Shown one piece after another: positions 32,650 through 39,223 of a stretch of 64,000 nt of DNA. The position numbers and the translations under genes are program-made. Location of the stretch: IMG/VR virus record IMGVR_UViG_3300047297_000301, positions 35,691 through 99,690 of that record; one strand, written 5' to 3'. This DNA is from a virus. The notes under the pieces were generated by a model. That model saw nothing but the letters and a program-made list of their open reading frames with translations, made no database searches and was not told where the DNA came from. Position 1 is the stretch's first letter. Each line of letters begins with the position of its first letter.

Positions 32650-32678
32650 ATTATACCCGTTTTGCAGTTTAGGGTCAA
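32650..32678 (-). promoter_or_regulatory. promoter overlapping a 14-bp repeat motif (minus strand)
   Basis: Minus strand TTGACC (32673-32678), 17-bp spacer, TATAAT (32650-32655). The -35 box and upstream spacer coincide with an exact copy (32664-32677) of the motif GCAGTTTAGGGTCA that clusters at 49.6-52.4 kb. Confidence 0.78.
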
Positions 32679-32688
32679 ATGTAAAATT

Positions 32689-32952
32689 TTAAGTTTGACT
32701 TTCCATTACCGAGCGTTCCAGACCAGCTTTGAAACGTTCAGCAAAACTTGGTATAAGAATCGGTAAAACACTAAAAGGGGCGGTAATAGTAGTTATAGTT
32801 ATGTAGATTAAGTAGCTTAGCCAAGTACTTTCTGTAAAACTGTTGCGTATCCCTTGATCTCTAGCAAGTGATACAGCAGGAGATAAGAAAACATAACAGC
32901 TTGTAATACCTGTTGTTAGTGCAAATAAAAGATAGATTTCAATTACTTCCAT
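32689..32952 (-). CDS. small membrane protein, two transmembrane segments
   Basis: 87 residues with transmembrane segments at about 3-26 and 45-69 and a charged C-terminus. Overlaps the upstream gene by 10 bases. Small two-helix membrane proteins like this are common in phage early regions; no function assigned. Confidence 0.55.
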   Translation of the reverse strand: MEVIEIYLLFALTTGITSCYVFLSPAVSLARDQGIRNSFTESTWLSYLIYITITTITAPFSVLPILIPSFAERFKAGLERSVMESQT

Positions 32953-33338
32953 ATTAAGTTACCTTTAGAATCGTGTGCTCTAGCACCCAAACTAAAGTTA
33001 ACTCTGCCTTCGATAACCTTTACTTTATCCCAATCACGTCGGTAAGCAAGTGCTCCTGACTGAACTTTAGGATTACTGCTAAATAAATCTGCACTAGCAC
33101 GACCTGTAAACTCTTTGAATAGTTTTGCAATCCTAATATTATCATGTGACCATACTGTTTTAGTAGTAGGTGTATGACGACGATATTTAATATTTGCTAA
33201 TGCGTCTTTAATCTGTTCGTTATTAGGTTGTTGTTTTAATAGTCGTGTTAACTTAATTTTGCGATTGGTAGCCCAACGTGTGCTGGATTTATACAATGCT
33301 GCGTATGCTTGTTTAGCTTTACTTCCTGAAGATGCCAT
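32943..33338 (-). CDS. basic hypothetical protein
   Basis: 131 residues, rich in Lys/Arg (SSTRWATNRKIKLTRLLK; KYRRHTP), possibly nucleic-acid-binding. No family recognised. Overlaps the downstream membrane-protein gene. Confidence 0.5.
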   Translation of the reverse strand: MASSGSKAKQAYAALYKSSTRWATNRKIKLTRLLKQQPNNEQIKDALANIKYRRHTPTTKTVWSHDNIRIAKLFKEFTGRASADLFSSNPKVQSGALAYRRDWDKVKVIEGRVNFSLGARAHDSKGNLIWK

Positions 33339-33341
33339 TAA

Positions 33342-33671
33342 TTACTCCGTGTCAAAATCTACTTCAAATTCATCGTTCCAAGAACTGTATACATAACCTT
33401 CAATGTCAGTTTCAGCACGCTCTGTCATTTCTTGCGCTTGCTTAACTGCTTGTTGAATTTTTTGAATTTCTTGCAAAGCTGCAATCAACTCAGGAATGGC
33501 TTCAACATGAACAGGTAAATAGCGATTGCAACCATCAAACAAACGAACTTCGTCTAAACCACCAGGACCTGTGCCGTGTTCTACGCCATAATAGTACTGG
33601 TTATCGTTTACTTCAAATAGACCATCGCCAAACATATCGTCGTTGGCATTACCAAAATAAATTTTCATTGT
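33342..33671 (-). CDS. acidic hypothetical protein
   Basis: 109 residues from the ATG at 33671, which has a good RBS (AAGGAAACACA); the longer frame starts upstream of the promoter's -10. Begins MKIYFGNANDDMFGDGLFEV, with a central helix and acidic C-terminus. Function unknown. Confidence 0.55.
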   Translation of the reverse strand, partial: TMKIYFGNANDDMFGDGLFEVNDNQYYYGVEHGTGPGGLDEVRLFDGCNRYLPVHVEAIPELIAALQEIQKIQQAVKQAQEMTERAETDIEGYVYSSWNDEFEVDFDTE

Positions 33672-33705
33672 GTTTCCTTGTGTTAAAGTTTTCTTCAGAA
33701 CTTGT

Positions 33706-33734
33706 ATTATAACAAAAATAGTACAATAGTTCAA
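33706..33734 (-). promoter_or_regulatory. promoter (minus strand)
   Basis: Minus strand TTGAAC, 17-bp spacer, TATAAT (33706-33711), reading into the 33671 gene directly after the tRNA-operon terminator. Confidence 0.78.
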
Positions 33735-33751
33735 GTATGTTTTTTACAAAC

Positions 33752-33776
33752 AAAAAACCCAGCTTAGCGCTGGGTT
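33752..33776 (-). terminator. intrinsic terminator of the tRNA region
   Basis: 8-bp stem AACCCAGC / GCTGGGTT followed on the minus strand by TTTTTTG. The stop codon of the 33764 gene lies inside it. Confidence 0.85.
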
Positions 33777-33927
33777 AGTTGTTTTGAGTTTAATAGTTTA
33801 TCAGAAATAAACTTAGGTCTATTTTCTGGAGGGTAGTCTGGAACAAATTTTGTAATTGTTCCACTATGTTTCTGTTCAGGCTTTAAACCTTTGTGTTTTA
33901 AAAACCAATCAGAATAATCATATTTCA
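33764..33927 (-). CDS. small hypothetical protein abutting tRNA-Met
   Basis: 54 residues from the ATG at 33927, whose first base follows the CCA end of the tRNA directly. Begins MKYDYSDWFLKHKGLKPEQK. No proper RBS is visible because the tRNA occupies the space, so translation is doubtful. Confidence 0.35.
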
Positions 33928-34003
<76 letters not shown>

Positions 34004-34013
34004 GACTCGTTTG

Positions 34014-34087
34014 TGGAGCGGGATATCAGGCTCGAACTGATCTCTCTAGTTTGGAAGACTAGGGCACAACCCCTATACCAATCCCGC
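34014..34087 (-). tRNA. tRNA-Gly (TCC)
   Basis: 74 nt. Acceptor GCGGGAT / ATCCCGC, anticodon loop CTTCCAA in stem CTAGT/ACTAG, T-loop TTCGAGC, encoded TCCA end. Reads GGA. Confidence 0.88.
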
Positions 34088-34192
34088 TTATACTTCTAGT
34101 GGTAGTACTTTTACTTGTACAAACCCGTATTCATCAATTTTCCATACTAATACTTCATAAATATTAGCTGTGGAATATTTAAAAGGGGACAT
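34088..34192 (-). CDS. 34-residue hypothetical peptide
   Basis: Short frame MSPFKYSTANIYEVLVWKID... with RBS GGGAGAG; it overlaps the upstream gene end by 14 bases and stops at the tRNA-Gly start. The tight fit supports it weakly. Confidence 0.4.
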   Translation of the reverse strand: MSPFKYSTANIYEVLVWKIDEYGFVQVKVLPLEV

Positions 34193-34439
34193 CTTTGCTC
34201 TCCCAAGGTTCGACTTCGTTTTTGTAATGTTCTTCGACTTCTTTAAATCCTGCACGAGATAATAAATCAGTCATAACAGGAGTTGTAAAATTTACAAACC
34301 CTTGTTTGTTAAGCCAAATAAGATATTCAAAATCATCTGCTATAATATCACATACTCTACAACCAGCAAATTTGCCCATTGTTAGCTTATCTAACATATC
34401 TAGCTTATTAGATTTTAAATTACCAAATGTTTTTGCCAT
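34179..34439 (-). CDS. small conserved phage protein with LTMGKFAG motif and SSB-like C-tip
   Basis: 86 residues from the ATG at 34439, which overlaps the upstream stop by TAATG. The core LTMGKFAGCRVCDIIADD then FEYLIWLNKQG matches a small domain (LtfGkhkG....vi..Dp.YLiWl) found in exodeoxyribonuclease-X-like and many phage proteins. It ends in WESKDVPF, like the SSB tail DDDIPF that recruits replication partners; the tail's role here is inference. Confidence 0.6.
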   Translation of the reverse strand: MAKTFGNLKSNKLDMLDKLTMGKFAGCRVCDIIADDFEYLIWLNKQGFVNFTTPVMTDLLSRAGFKEVEEHYKNEVEPWESKDVPF

Positions 34440-34597
34440 TACCAATGCCTTATAACGCCTGCTACAATAAACAAGTTTGTTACTATGTAAGTAAGTACAA
34501 TTATAGTACGAACTATGGCTACTTTATCTGCTTCACAGTCCGTGTTACCAGATTTTTCGCCTAGTGCTTTACTCCACAACCGCCACAGATTCTTCAT
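34439..34597 (-). CDS. small membrane protein (52 residues)
   Basis: MKNLWRLWSKALGEKSGNTD... with a basic N-terminal helix and one transmembrane segment near residues 28-48 (TIIVLTYIVTNLFIVAGVI). Start lies inside the end of the ClpP-like gene; stop overlaps the next start (TAATG). The layout fits a small membrane protein seen in several phages. Confidence 0.6.
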   Translation of the reverse strand: MKNLWRLWSKALGEKSGNTDCEADKVAIVRTIIVLTYIVTNLFIVAGVIRHW

Positions 34598-35159
34598 CTA
34601 ATTCCTGCTGTGCAGCCGCTTTAGCTAATAGTAAATCAATTCGTGCCATAACTTGTTCTGAAGTCATCCAAATATCTTTGTTGTGCAACATAGATTGAAT
34701 TTCATCTGGTGTTAAAAAGTCTTTGTATACTTCGCTTAAGAAGTTCTCACTCCAAGCACGTTCGAACTGAAGTTGGTCAAACATTTCTCCGCCTTTGCCG
34801 AACACACCTGCTGAATAATTGTGAAACATAAATAGTGAATGAGGGGTTACTTCAAACTCATCTCCGTGTAAAAATACCATTGTTGCAGCACTCATACAAG
34901 CACCCTCTACCGAAGTAATTACATGAGCATCTGTTTCTGACATAACGCGTAAAAATTGTAGTGCAGTATATAAATCACCGCCACTACTATTAATATAGAT
35001 TTTAACTGTGTCTGTGCTACGAGCATTACGAATAGTGTCAAACCACTCTGTATACTCACTAGCTTCTTCAATTTCGCCAGACAGATAGAATTCATAAATG
35101 TTACCAGTATTTTTAGTAAAATACTGTTTACCTAATGTAATTTTTGCTTCATCTATCAT
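34569..35159 (-). CDS. ClpP-like serine protease
   Basis: 196 residues. ClpP/crotonase-fold features: YINSSGGDLYTALQ (oxyanion loop), EGACMSAATMVFLHG with the nucleophile Ser, and HSLFMFHNYSAG with catalytic His. Host ClpP works with ClpA/ClpX; phage copies may process head proteins or modify host proteolysis. It lies in the tRNA/early region, not the head module (a separate prohead protease is at 63457). Confidence 0.75.
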   Translation of the reverse strand: MIDEAKITLGKQYFTKNTGNIYEFYLSGEIEEASEYTEWFDTIRNARSTDTVKIYINSSGGDLYTALQFLRVMSETDAHVITSVEGACMSAATMVFLHGDEFEVTPHSLFMFHNYSAGVFGKGGEMFDQLQFERAWSENFLSEVYKDFLTPDEIQSMLHNKDIWMTSEQVMARIDLLLAKAAAQQELDEESVAVVE

Positions 35160-35170
35160 TTATATTCTCT

Positions 35171-35710
35171 TTAATTTGTTGTAACAGTATTAAATACTAT
35201 TACTGTTTTTCTATTATCACTAATATTTAGTGGTGACCTATGCCATAATATTGAAGGCATAGTAAGTATTGATCCTTCATAAATGTCTGGTATCAGTATT
35301 GAATTGTCTTCATTTAATATTTCGGTTTTAGTATCGTTATTAGGTAGTTCTAGATAATATATATTAGTCCAATTTACTTCACCATGAATATGCCAGGTAT
35401 GGTAGTCATTTTTATAATATTGCTGAAACCATGAATTATGGTACTTGAATTCAGTAATATTTAATTTCTTATAAACCTTAGACATAGTTTTTGTTAAACT
35501 AGGCTCTAATATTGACCAGTACTTTCTTGCAATATGTCTTGGTAAGTTCCAATCAGTTTTAGATATTACTTCACTACCATTATTATTTTGGTGACTATTA
35601 GGCATTTTGTCGATACTGTCTAATAAAGAACCTTTAATACTGCTGTGCTGTTCAAATCTAGTAACAGCATAAGGGCAATAAATATAACTAACTTTAATGT
35701 CTTCTATCAT
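35171..35710 (-). CDS. 2OG-Fe(II) oxygenase-like protein
   Basis: 179 residues. The double-stranded beta-helix pattern YHTWHIHGEVNWTNIYYLEL ... EGSILTMPSILWHRSP ... RKTVIVFN gives the facial metal site (H-x-H/E plus distal His) and the 2-oxoglutarate-binding Arg. Such genes are frequent in aquatic phages, substrates mostly unknown. A second, distant member is at 40709. Confidence 0.7.
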   Translation of the reverse strand: MIEDIKVSYIYCPYAVTRFEQHSSIKGSLLDSIDKMPNSHQNNNGSEVISKTDWNLPRHIARKYWSILEPSLTKTMSKVYKKLNITEFKYHNSWFQQYYKNDYHTWHIHGEVNWTNIYYLELPNNDTKTEILNEDNSILIPDIYEGSILTMPSILWHRSPLNISDNRKTVIVFNTVTTN

Positions 35711-35716
35711 ATATTT

Positions 35717-35857
35717 TTAGTTAAGTGATTTTAGATATTCTTGGCAAGCTGCGACCCAAGCGACAACAGTCATGTTGTCTGTAACTTGTTCGTAGTTTTG
35801 GATAACCCAATGGCAAATATCTGTAGTTTTGGCATGATAGCCAGGAATTAAGTCCAT
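35717..35857 (-). CDS. 46-residue hypothetical protein
   Basis: Starts at the ATG at 35857 behind RBS AAAGGTAACT, just after tRNA-Cys; longer frames run back through the tRNA and are not credible. Sequence MDLIPGYHAKTTDICHWVIQ..., helical. Confidence 0.5.
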   Translation of the reverse strand: MDLIPGYHAKTTDICHWVIQNYEQVTDNMTVVAWVAACQEYLKSLN

Positions 35858-35871
35858 AGTTACCTTTATAT

Positions 35872-35949
35872 TGGAAGTGCGAGTCAGATTTGAACTGACG
35901 ACTTTCAGGATTTGCAATCCCGTGCATTTGACCACTCTGCCATCGCACT
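35872..35949 (-). tRNA. tRNA-Cys (GCA)
   Basis: 78 nt. Acceptor AGTGCGA / TCGCACT, anticodon loop TTGCAAA, T-arm GTCAG/CTGAC with TTCAAAT loop, encoded TCCA end. The D-loop is rather long. Confidence 0.85.
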
Positions 35950-35955
35950 ATAATT

Positions 35956-36031
35956 TGGGCAGAAGTATGGGAATCGAACCCATATTAACGGAATCACAAT
36001 CCGTGGTGTTAACCGTTACACTAACAACTGC
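35956..36031 (-). tRNA. tRNA-His (GTG)
   Basis: 76 nt including the encoded extra G(-1) opposite discriminator C73, the histidyl-tRNA identity mark. Anticodon loop TTGTGAT in stem ACGGA/TCCGT; D-stem GTGT/ACAC; CCA encoded. The acceptor stem has two U-U mismatches. Confidence 0.8.
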
Positions 36032-36036
36032 GTAAT

Positions 36037-36111
36037 TGGCGGTCTTATGGGGTAACGATCCCCATCTACAGCAGTGACAGTGCTGTGTGCGTCCGTGAAC
36101 ACTTTAAGACC
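36037..36111 (-). tRNA. tRNA-Asp (GTC)
   Basis: 75 nt. Acceptor GGTCTTA / TAAGACC, anticodon loop CTGTCAC in stem CAGCA/TGCTG, T-stem TGGGG/CCCCA with loop ATCGTTA (first T replaced), GCCA end. The 5' end is shared with the inverted repeat at 36110-36213. Confidence 0.78.
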
Positions 36112-36213
36112 ATTTTTTAGTAGCGCCTGGTCGCTAATTCCAGGTCGCCTCAGCGTCAGGGAGGAGAATAACGCTTACATGCAATAGCCAATGAATTCGC
36201 TACTAAAAAATGG
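36110..36213 (-). repeat. 16-bp perfect inverted repeat closing the tRNA-Glu/tRNA-Asp spacer
   Basis: CCATTTTTTAGTAGCG (36110-36125) pairs perfectly with 36198-36213. Between them are smaller hairpins (CCTGG/CCAGG; AGCGT/ACGCT). The arms include the first bases of tRNA-Asp and the CCA end of tRNA-Glu, so the spacer RNA would fold into one long stem joining the two tRNAs. A processing element, structured RNA or MITE-like insertion are all possible. Confidence 0.75.
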
Positions 36214-36286
36214 TGTCCCGTACCAGATTCGAACTGGTGTGCTCGCCGTGAAAGGGCGGTATCCTAGGCCTCTAGATGAACGGGAC
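36211..36286 (-). tRNA. tRNA-Glu (TTC)
   Basis: 76 nt. Acceptor GTCCCGT / ACGGGAC, anticodon loop CTTTCAC in a GC-rich stem with one mismatch, T-arm ACCAG/CTGGT with TTCGAAT loop, encoded ACCA end. Reads GAA/GAG. Confidence 0.87.
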
Positions 36287-36292
36287 TTGTTT

Positions 36293-36376
36293 TGGTACGA
36301 GTAATCGGAGTCGAACCGATACGCTTTACACGGCAGATTTTAAGTCTGCTGGGTCTACCAATTCCCCCATACTCGC
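36293..36376 (-). tRNA. tRNA-Leu (TAA)
   Basis: 84 nt with the longer variable arm typical of class II tRNAs. Acceptor GCGAGTA / TACTCGT, anticodon loop CTTAAAA in stem GCAGA/TCTGC, T-loop TTCGACT, ACCA end encoded. Reads UUA, frequent in this AT-rich genome. Confidence 0.88.
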
Positions 36377-36381
36377 GTGTT

Positions 36382-36585
36382 TTATACTAATCTAACTACG
36401 ACTGTGATTAAGTCAAGCCATACTGAACTGTGATTGTCTTTAAGATAATCTATGTTTCGGATTGAAAGGTATGGTCCACATACAACTTTAAAATCTTTTC
36501 CAGCGTTCCAGTCTGCTTTAGCTTCTTCAGTAGTTTTATATTGTCTGCCGTAAGCAGGCATAATCATTAACGGATTAGCTTTCAT
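36382..36585 (-). CDS. small conserved phage protein
   Basis: 67 residues. The core MPAYGRQYKTTEEAKADWNA then GKDFKV..GPYLSIRN matches a short protein seen in many tailed phages (AYGRdYkt..aa..DW..GkDF). Function unknown. It lies immediately before tRNA-Leu on the leftward transcript. Confidence 0.6.
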   Translation of the reverse strand: MKANPLMIMPAYGRQYKTTEEAKADWNAGKDFKVVCGPYLSIRNIDYLKDNHSSVWLDLITVVVRLV

Positions 36586-36611
36586 AGATTATCCTTGTCG
36601 TTAAAGAATAA

Positions 36612-36794
36612 TTATAACAAACTTTTACCAGAATTGTCAACTTTGAATTCTTGCACTTGTTGAGTTTCTTGATTGTTGCGAGTAGGCTTATCAGTTTCGC
36701 TATCGGTAGCAAATATTGCATCCCAGCGAGTTGCGTACTCTTGGTCACTTACACTTAAGGGTCTTGGTTTAGAACCTTTTCCACCATCTGACAT
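36612..36794 (-). CDS. small conserved phage protein (DGGKGS family)
   Basis: 60 residues from the ATG at 36794 with RBS GGAG; the alternative upstream start is TTG and overlaps that RBS. The N-terminus MSDGGKGSKPRPLSVSDQEY then ATRWDAIF is a common short phage protein of unknown role. Confidence 0.65.
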   Translation of the reverse strand: MSDGGKGSKPRPLSVSDQEYATRWDAIFATDSETDKPTRNNQETQQVQEFKVDNSGKSLL

Positions 36795-36812
36795 TTGTTT
36801 CTCCAATTAAAT

Positions 36813-36854
36813 AAGGTTTAGGTTTGCATATGTTTGTACACAAACCTAAACCTT
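36813..36854 (-). other. 14-bp perfect hairpin in 5' leader of 36794 gene
   Basis: AAGGTTTAGGTTTG / CAAACCTAAACCTT with 14-base loop, between the initiator-like tRNA and the 36794 RBS. A second smaller structure (ACAGG/CCTGT) lies at 36862-36880. There is no T-run, so it is more likely a leader or processing structure than a terminator. Confidence 0.6.
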
Positions 36855-36897
36855 AGTTTAGGACAGGCTTCTCACCTGTTTGGGACGGAGTCCTGTT

Positions 36898-36968
36898 TGG
36901 TTGCGGCGGAAGGACTCGAACCTTCTAAGCGGAGCTTATGAGACTTGCTTTTACCCTGACTCACCGCG
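36898..36968 (-). tRNA. initiator tRNA-fMet-like (CAT), shortened
   Basis: 71 nt. The acceptor CGCGGTG / CGCCGCA has the C1-A72 mismatch that marks bacterial initiator tRNAs, followed by encoded ACCA. T-arm GAAGG/CCTTC with TTCGAGT is perfect, and the loop CTCATAA gives anticodon CAT. The D-arm is missing or degenerate and the anticodon stem only 3 bp, so it may be a decayed or specialised tRNA-like RNA. Confidence 0.55.
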
Positions 36969-36972
36969 GTTT

Positions 36973-37119
36973 TTAATAACAAGTATTAAACAATTTCTTG
37001 CTTTGATAATCTTCCCAGATGCGCTCTAATCGTTGAACATCGGCGTGATCTTGTGGATTACCATCAGCAATAAATTCATCTAGCGTATAAGGCTTGAATA
37101 TGTCCTGTAAACGCTGCAT
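36973..37119 (-). CDS. 48-residue conserved-looking protein
   Basis: MQRLQDIFKPYTLDEFIADG..., helical, with the pattern KPY...FI..gNPqdhADVqrLer, similar to small proteins of unknown function (DUF3563-like, loose). The alternative start at 37134 overlaps the upstream gene. Directly upstream of the initiator-like tRNA. Confidence 0.5.
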   Translation of the reverse strand: MQRLQDIFKPYTLDEFIADGNPQDHADVQRLERIWEDYQSKKLFNTCY

Positions 37120-37123
37120 TAGA

Positions 37124-37351
37124 TTACTTAACATCTTTAACAAAGCCATATAACTTGTTGGCTTCTTTAACTACATCTTCTAATGAGTGCATTTTAGGAG
37201 CATAACTCTGCCAGTCTTCAGCAACTTTTTTACCTTCTTTGACAAGTTGTTCAAAAGTATACTGAGCAAATTCCAAGTTAATCTCTTGTTGTTTTGTCAA
37301 ATAGTCTTGTGCCATTTTCAGCATTTCTGCACGAATTTCAAAAGGATTCAT
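37124..37351 (-). CDS. small helical protein, phasin-like
   Basis: 75 residues: MNPFEIRAEMLKMAQDYLTK..., an amphipathic helix-rich sequence resembling phage proteins annotated as phasin-like. The start overlaps the upstream stop by ATGA; the two neighbours look like diverged relatives. Function unknown. Confidence 0.5.
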   Translation of the reverse strand: MNPFEIRAEMLKMAQDYLTKQQEINLEFAQYTFEQLVKEGKKVAEDWQSYAPKMHSLEDVVKEANKLYGFVKDVK

Positions 37352-37566
37352 TTTGAATCCTTTGTACTCTGCAAAATGTTTGATTGTTTGTCAAAGTAGT
37401 GTTTTGCAACAGTTGTTGTGTTATCTACTACCATTTTAGCCCAGGCTGTTTGAGCATCAATAAAGTCATTGGCTGCTTTATTTAAAATTGGATCAGTAAT
37501 GACTTTATTAGTAAAGTCGTGTTTAAGACTCTGAAAAGAGTTAATATAAAATTGAGGTGTAAACAT
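37348..37566 (-). CDS. small helical protein, phasin-like
   Basis: 72 residues (MFTPQFYINSFQSLKHDFTN...), helical with spaced aromatic residues, same style as the following gene. RBS CAAGGAACTTT. Phasin resemblance is compositional only. Confidence 0.5.
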   Translation of the reverse strand: MFTPQFYINSFQSLKHDFTNKVITDPILNKAANDFIDAQTAWAKMVVDNTTTVAKHYFDKQSNILQSTKDSK

Positions 37567-37587
37567 AAAGTTCCTTGTGTTGTGTGT

Positions 37588-37626
37588 GAAAAGTCCGAGA
37601 AATATTTACACAGCCTTGCTCGGACT
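37588..37626 (-). terminator. possible intrinsic terminator
   Basis: 8-bp stem AGTCCGAG / CTCGGACT with a 19-base loop, followed on the minus strand by TTTTC only; between the 37671 and 37566 genes. Weak U-run. Confidence 0.5.
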
Positions 37627-37670
37627 GCTGTAAGGATAGTTTTCTTGGTTTCCTTAAACCTGAGGGGTTA

Positions 37671-38003
37671 TTAGAGTGCTGGAATCTTAGTTAAAGTGCT
37701 AACTTTATGTCCAACAATAGTATCTGTTGCTTCGTATTTGCCGTCTGCATCGGGTCGGTAAACTCTGATAAGTGCGCCTGGGTCTTCGGGCGTACCAGTA
37801 ATTTTAAAACTACTACCAGGAACTTGTTCACTGCCATTAGTAATTACTTTAGTTACTTTTCCACGAGCAGTGCCGCCACTGCTGCCCCAGCTAACTGAGT
37901 CTCCAGTTTTGACTTGTTTGGCTTTTTCTACTTGTTGCTGTATGTTATCTACATACGTATCTAATAGCTTGATAACTCTGCTATTAAAATCTGCTGTAGT
38001 CAT
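37671..38003 (-). CDS. Tudor-like hypervirulence-associated (HVA1) domain protein
   Basis: 110 residues. GDSVSWGSSGGTARGKVTKV ... DPGALIRVY ... VGHKVSTLTKI matches the small HVA1/Tudor domain (GD.V.W.tsgG.a.G.V......dP...v......g....k....l) found in bacteria and phages, function unknown. The N-terminal ~35 residues are helical. Overlaps the upstream gene by 4 bases. Confidence 0.65.
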   Translation of the reverse strand: MTTADFNSRVIKLLDTYVDNIQQQVEKAKQVKTGDSVSWGSSGGTARGKVTKVITNGSEQVPGSSFKITGTPEDPGALIRVYRPDADGKYEATDTIVGHKVSTLTKIPAL

Positions 38004-38194
38004 TCTGACTTGCCAAGACGACCCATGTCGCCTTCATGTGTAGTTCCAGGGGCAACAGTGATATTTACTGGCATTAGCTCAACGCTTCCCATAGCTAAAC
38101 CACTAGTGTCTACACCAGTTTTAGGGTTTTTTACTTCGGCGTAACCTTCGGTATAGGGTAAACCTTCGGGTGTTTGCATAGATTTGATTTTCAT
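38000..38194 (-). CDS. small conserved phage protein
   Basis: 64 residues, MKIKSMQTPEGLPYTEGYAE..., a mostly extended sequence. RBS AAGGAATCTT. Function unknown; co-transcribed with the HVA1-type gene. Confidence 0.5.
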   Translation of the reverse strand: MKIKSMQTPEGLPYTEGYAEVKNPKTGVDTSGLAMGSVELMPVNITVAPGTTHEGDMGRLGKSE

Positions 38195-38202
38195 AAGATT
38201 CC

Positions 38203-38412
38203 TTACTTATATTTAGGGTACATACTTTTGCAGCTTGCACATTCGCAAGTAGCACAATGATATGGGTTTGTAGGTTGTACTGGATACATATCTTTTCCTT
38301 CTTGAATATGTATAGCTGCTTCAGCAGCGTGGCAAGCTTCTAAGGTGTCAAACTGGCAATTACCGTTTGCGCCATACTTCCACTTACCATTTGAACACTT
38401 CATACATGGCAT
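38203..38412 (-). CDS. Cys-rich small protein
   Basis: 69 residues. MPCMKCSNGKWKYGANGNCQ... plus a C-terminal CATCECASC cluster; nine Cys in all suggest zinc or disulfide stabilisation. It resembles short phage proteins that start with MPC.KC..GK.K.G..G.C. Function unknown. Confidence 0.55.
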   Translation of the reverse strand: MPCMKCSNGKWKYGANGNCQFDTLEACHAAEAAIHIQEGKDMYPVQPTNPYHCATCECASCKSMYPKYK

Positions 38413-38413
38413 A

Positions 38414-38542
38414 CTAATCCTCTAGTTTGCGATTTAATACGCCACGAAGTTGTTTGTGAGTCTTTGTATGCGCCCCACATTTACGCTTAATCATATGCAC
38501 AACCACTAGGTTACGCATTTTTGGTAATTTTTTCTTTTTCAT
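38414..38542 (-). CDS. 42-residue very basic peptide
   Basis: MKKKKLPKMRNLVVVHMIKR... then a His/Lys-rich tail. The core MRNLV..HM resembles a recurrent small phage protein. RBS is a short GGA 5 bases before the ATG, located in the end of the structured element at 38549-38734. Confidence 0.5.
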   Translation of the reverse strand: MKKKKLPKMRNLVVVHMIKRKCGAHTKTHKQLRGVLNRKLED

Positions 38543-38548
38543 AAAAAT

Positions 38549-38734
38549 CCATTATTGTGTTTATTGTTTACTGCCACCCCCGCTAAGGGATCGATTCTGT
38601 TTTACAAAGATTAATTACTTCCCGCTATATACAGAACACAAACTATAGACTAAACCGAGCACGTGATGCTTAGCCACTTTGGTTTACAAAGCTCCAACGG
38701 TGAAGCTGGACGCGAGCAATAAACACAGCAATGG
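38549..38734 (-). repeat. 186-bp element with 18-bp terminal inverted repeats, possible structured RNA
   Basis: CCATTATTGTGTTTATTG (38549-38566) and 38717-38734 are inverted repeats with 16 of 18 matches. The interior has no frame but several hairpins (CTTTG/CAAAG, AGCA/TGCT, CCCGC-rich). It starts one base after the 38736 stop and ends at the RBS of the 38542 gene. Like 36110-36213 it begins CCATT and ends AATGG. Confidence 0.6.
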
Positions 38735-38735
38735 A

Positions 38736-38966
38736 TTATGATATCATCACTGCTTGTGTTTTAGTGTAGCTTCTGAGTTCTTCTTTTTGAAGATCATGTA
38801 CTACGAGTTCATGTTTGCCGTACCACCAGTCTAAATTGACGTCTAGTGCTACTTCATAACATCTAATAGCTGAAACAAAATCTACGCCGCCTTCGTATCC
38901 AGCACGTACAACTTGCATTTCAGGATCGTGTTGTTGTAATTCTTTGATTAAGTCTTTTATTTTCAT
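38736..38966 (-). CDS. small conserved-looking protein
   Basis: 76 residues, MKIKDLIKELQQHDPEMQVV followed by RAGYEGGVD. This kdLi..Lq..dP...V....yegGvd pattern recurs in small phage and bacterial proteins of unknown function. Overlaps upstream stop by ATGA. Confidence 0.55.
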   Translation of the reverse strand: MKIKDLIKELQQHDPEMQVVRAGYEGGVDFVSAIRCYEVALDVNLDWWYGKHELVVHDLQKEELRSYTKTQAVMIS

Positions 38967-39166
38967 ACTGTTAGTTTATTTTTATATTCACGAATAGCTT
39001 CTGCATCTAAGCAAGCGTACACACGGAAAGAGTCACGACCAACACGATCATAAAGATCGTTAGCCATGTTTTCTAATCGCTCTAATTTTTCTATTGGTAA
39101 ATGGTCGCAATTAATGTAACGACTCATAAAAGCATCAATTAAAAATTCTTTTGTATACCCAGCCAT
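38963..39166 (-). CDS. small hypothetical protein
   Basis: 67 helical residues (MAGYTKEFLIDAFMSRYINC...). First gene behind the promoter at 39188-39216, RBS TTGGAGAAAAC. Not recognised. Confidence 0.5.
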   Translation of the reverse strand: MAGYTKEFLIDAFMSRYINCDHLPIEKLERLENMANDLYDRVGRDSFRVYACLDAEAIREYKNKLTV

Positions 39167-39187
39167 GTTTTCTCCAAAGTAGTCTAT

Positions 39188-39216
39188 ATTATACTCTAAA
39201 AAGCAAACAAAGTCAA
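39188..39216 (-). promoter_or_regulatory. promoter (minus strand)
   Basis: Minus strand TTGACT, 17-bp spacer, TATAAT (39188-39193), 22 bases before the 39166 start. Confidence 0.82.
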
Positions 39217-39223
39217 GTCTAAA

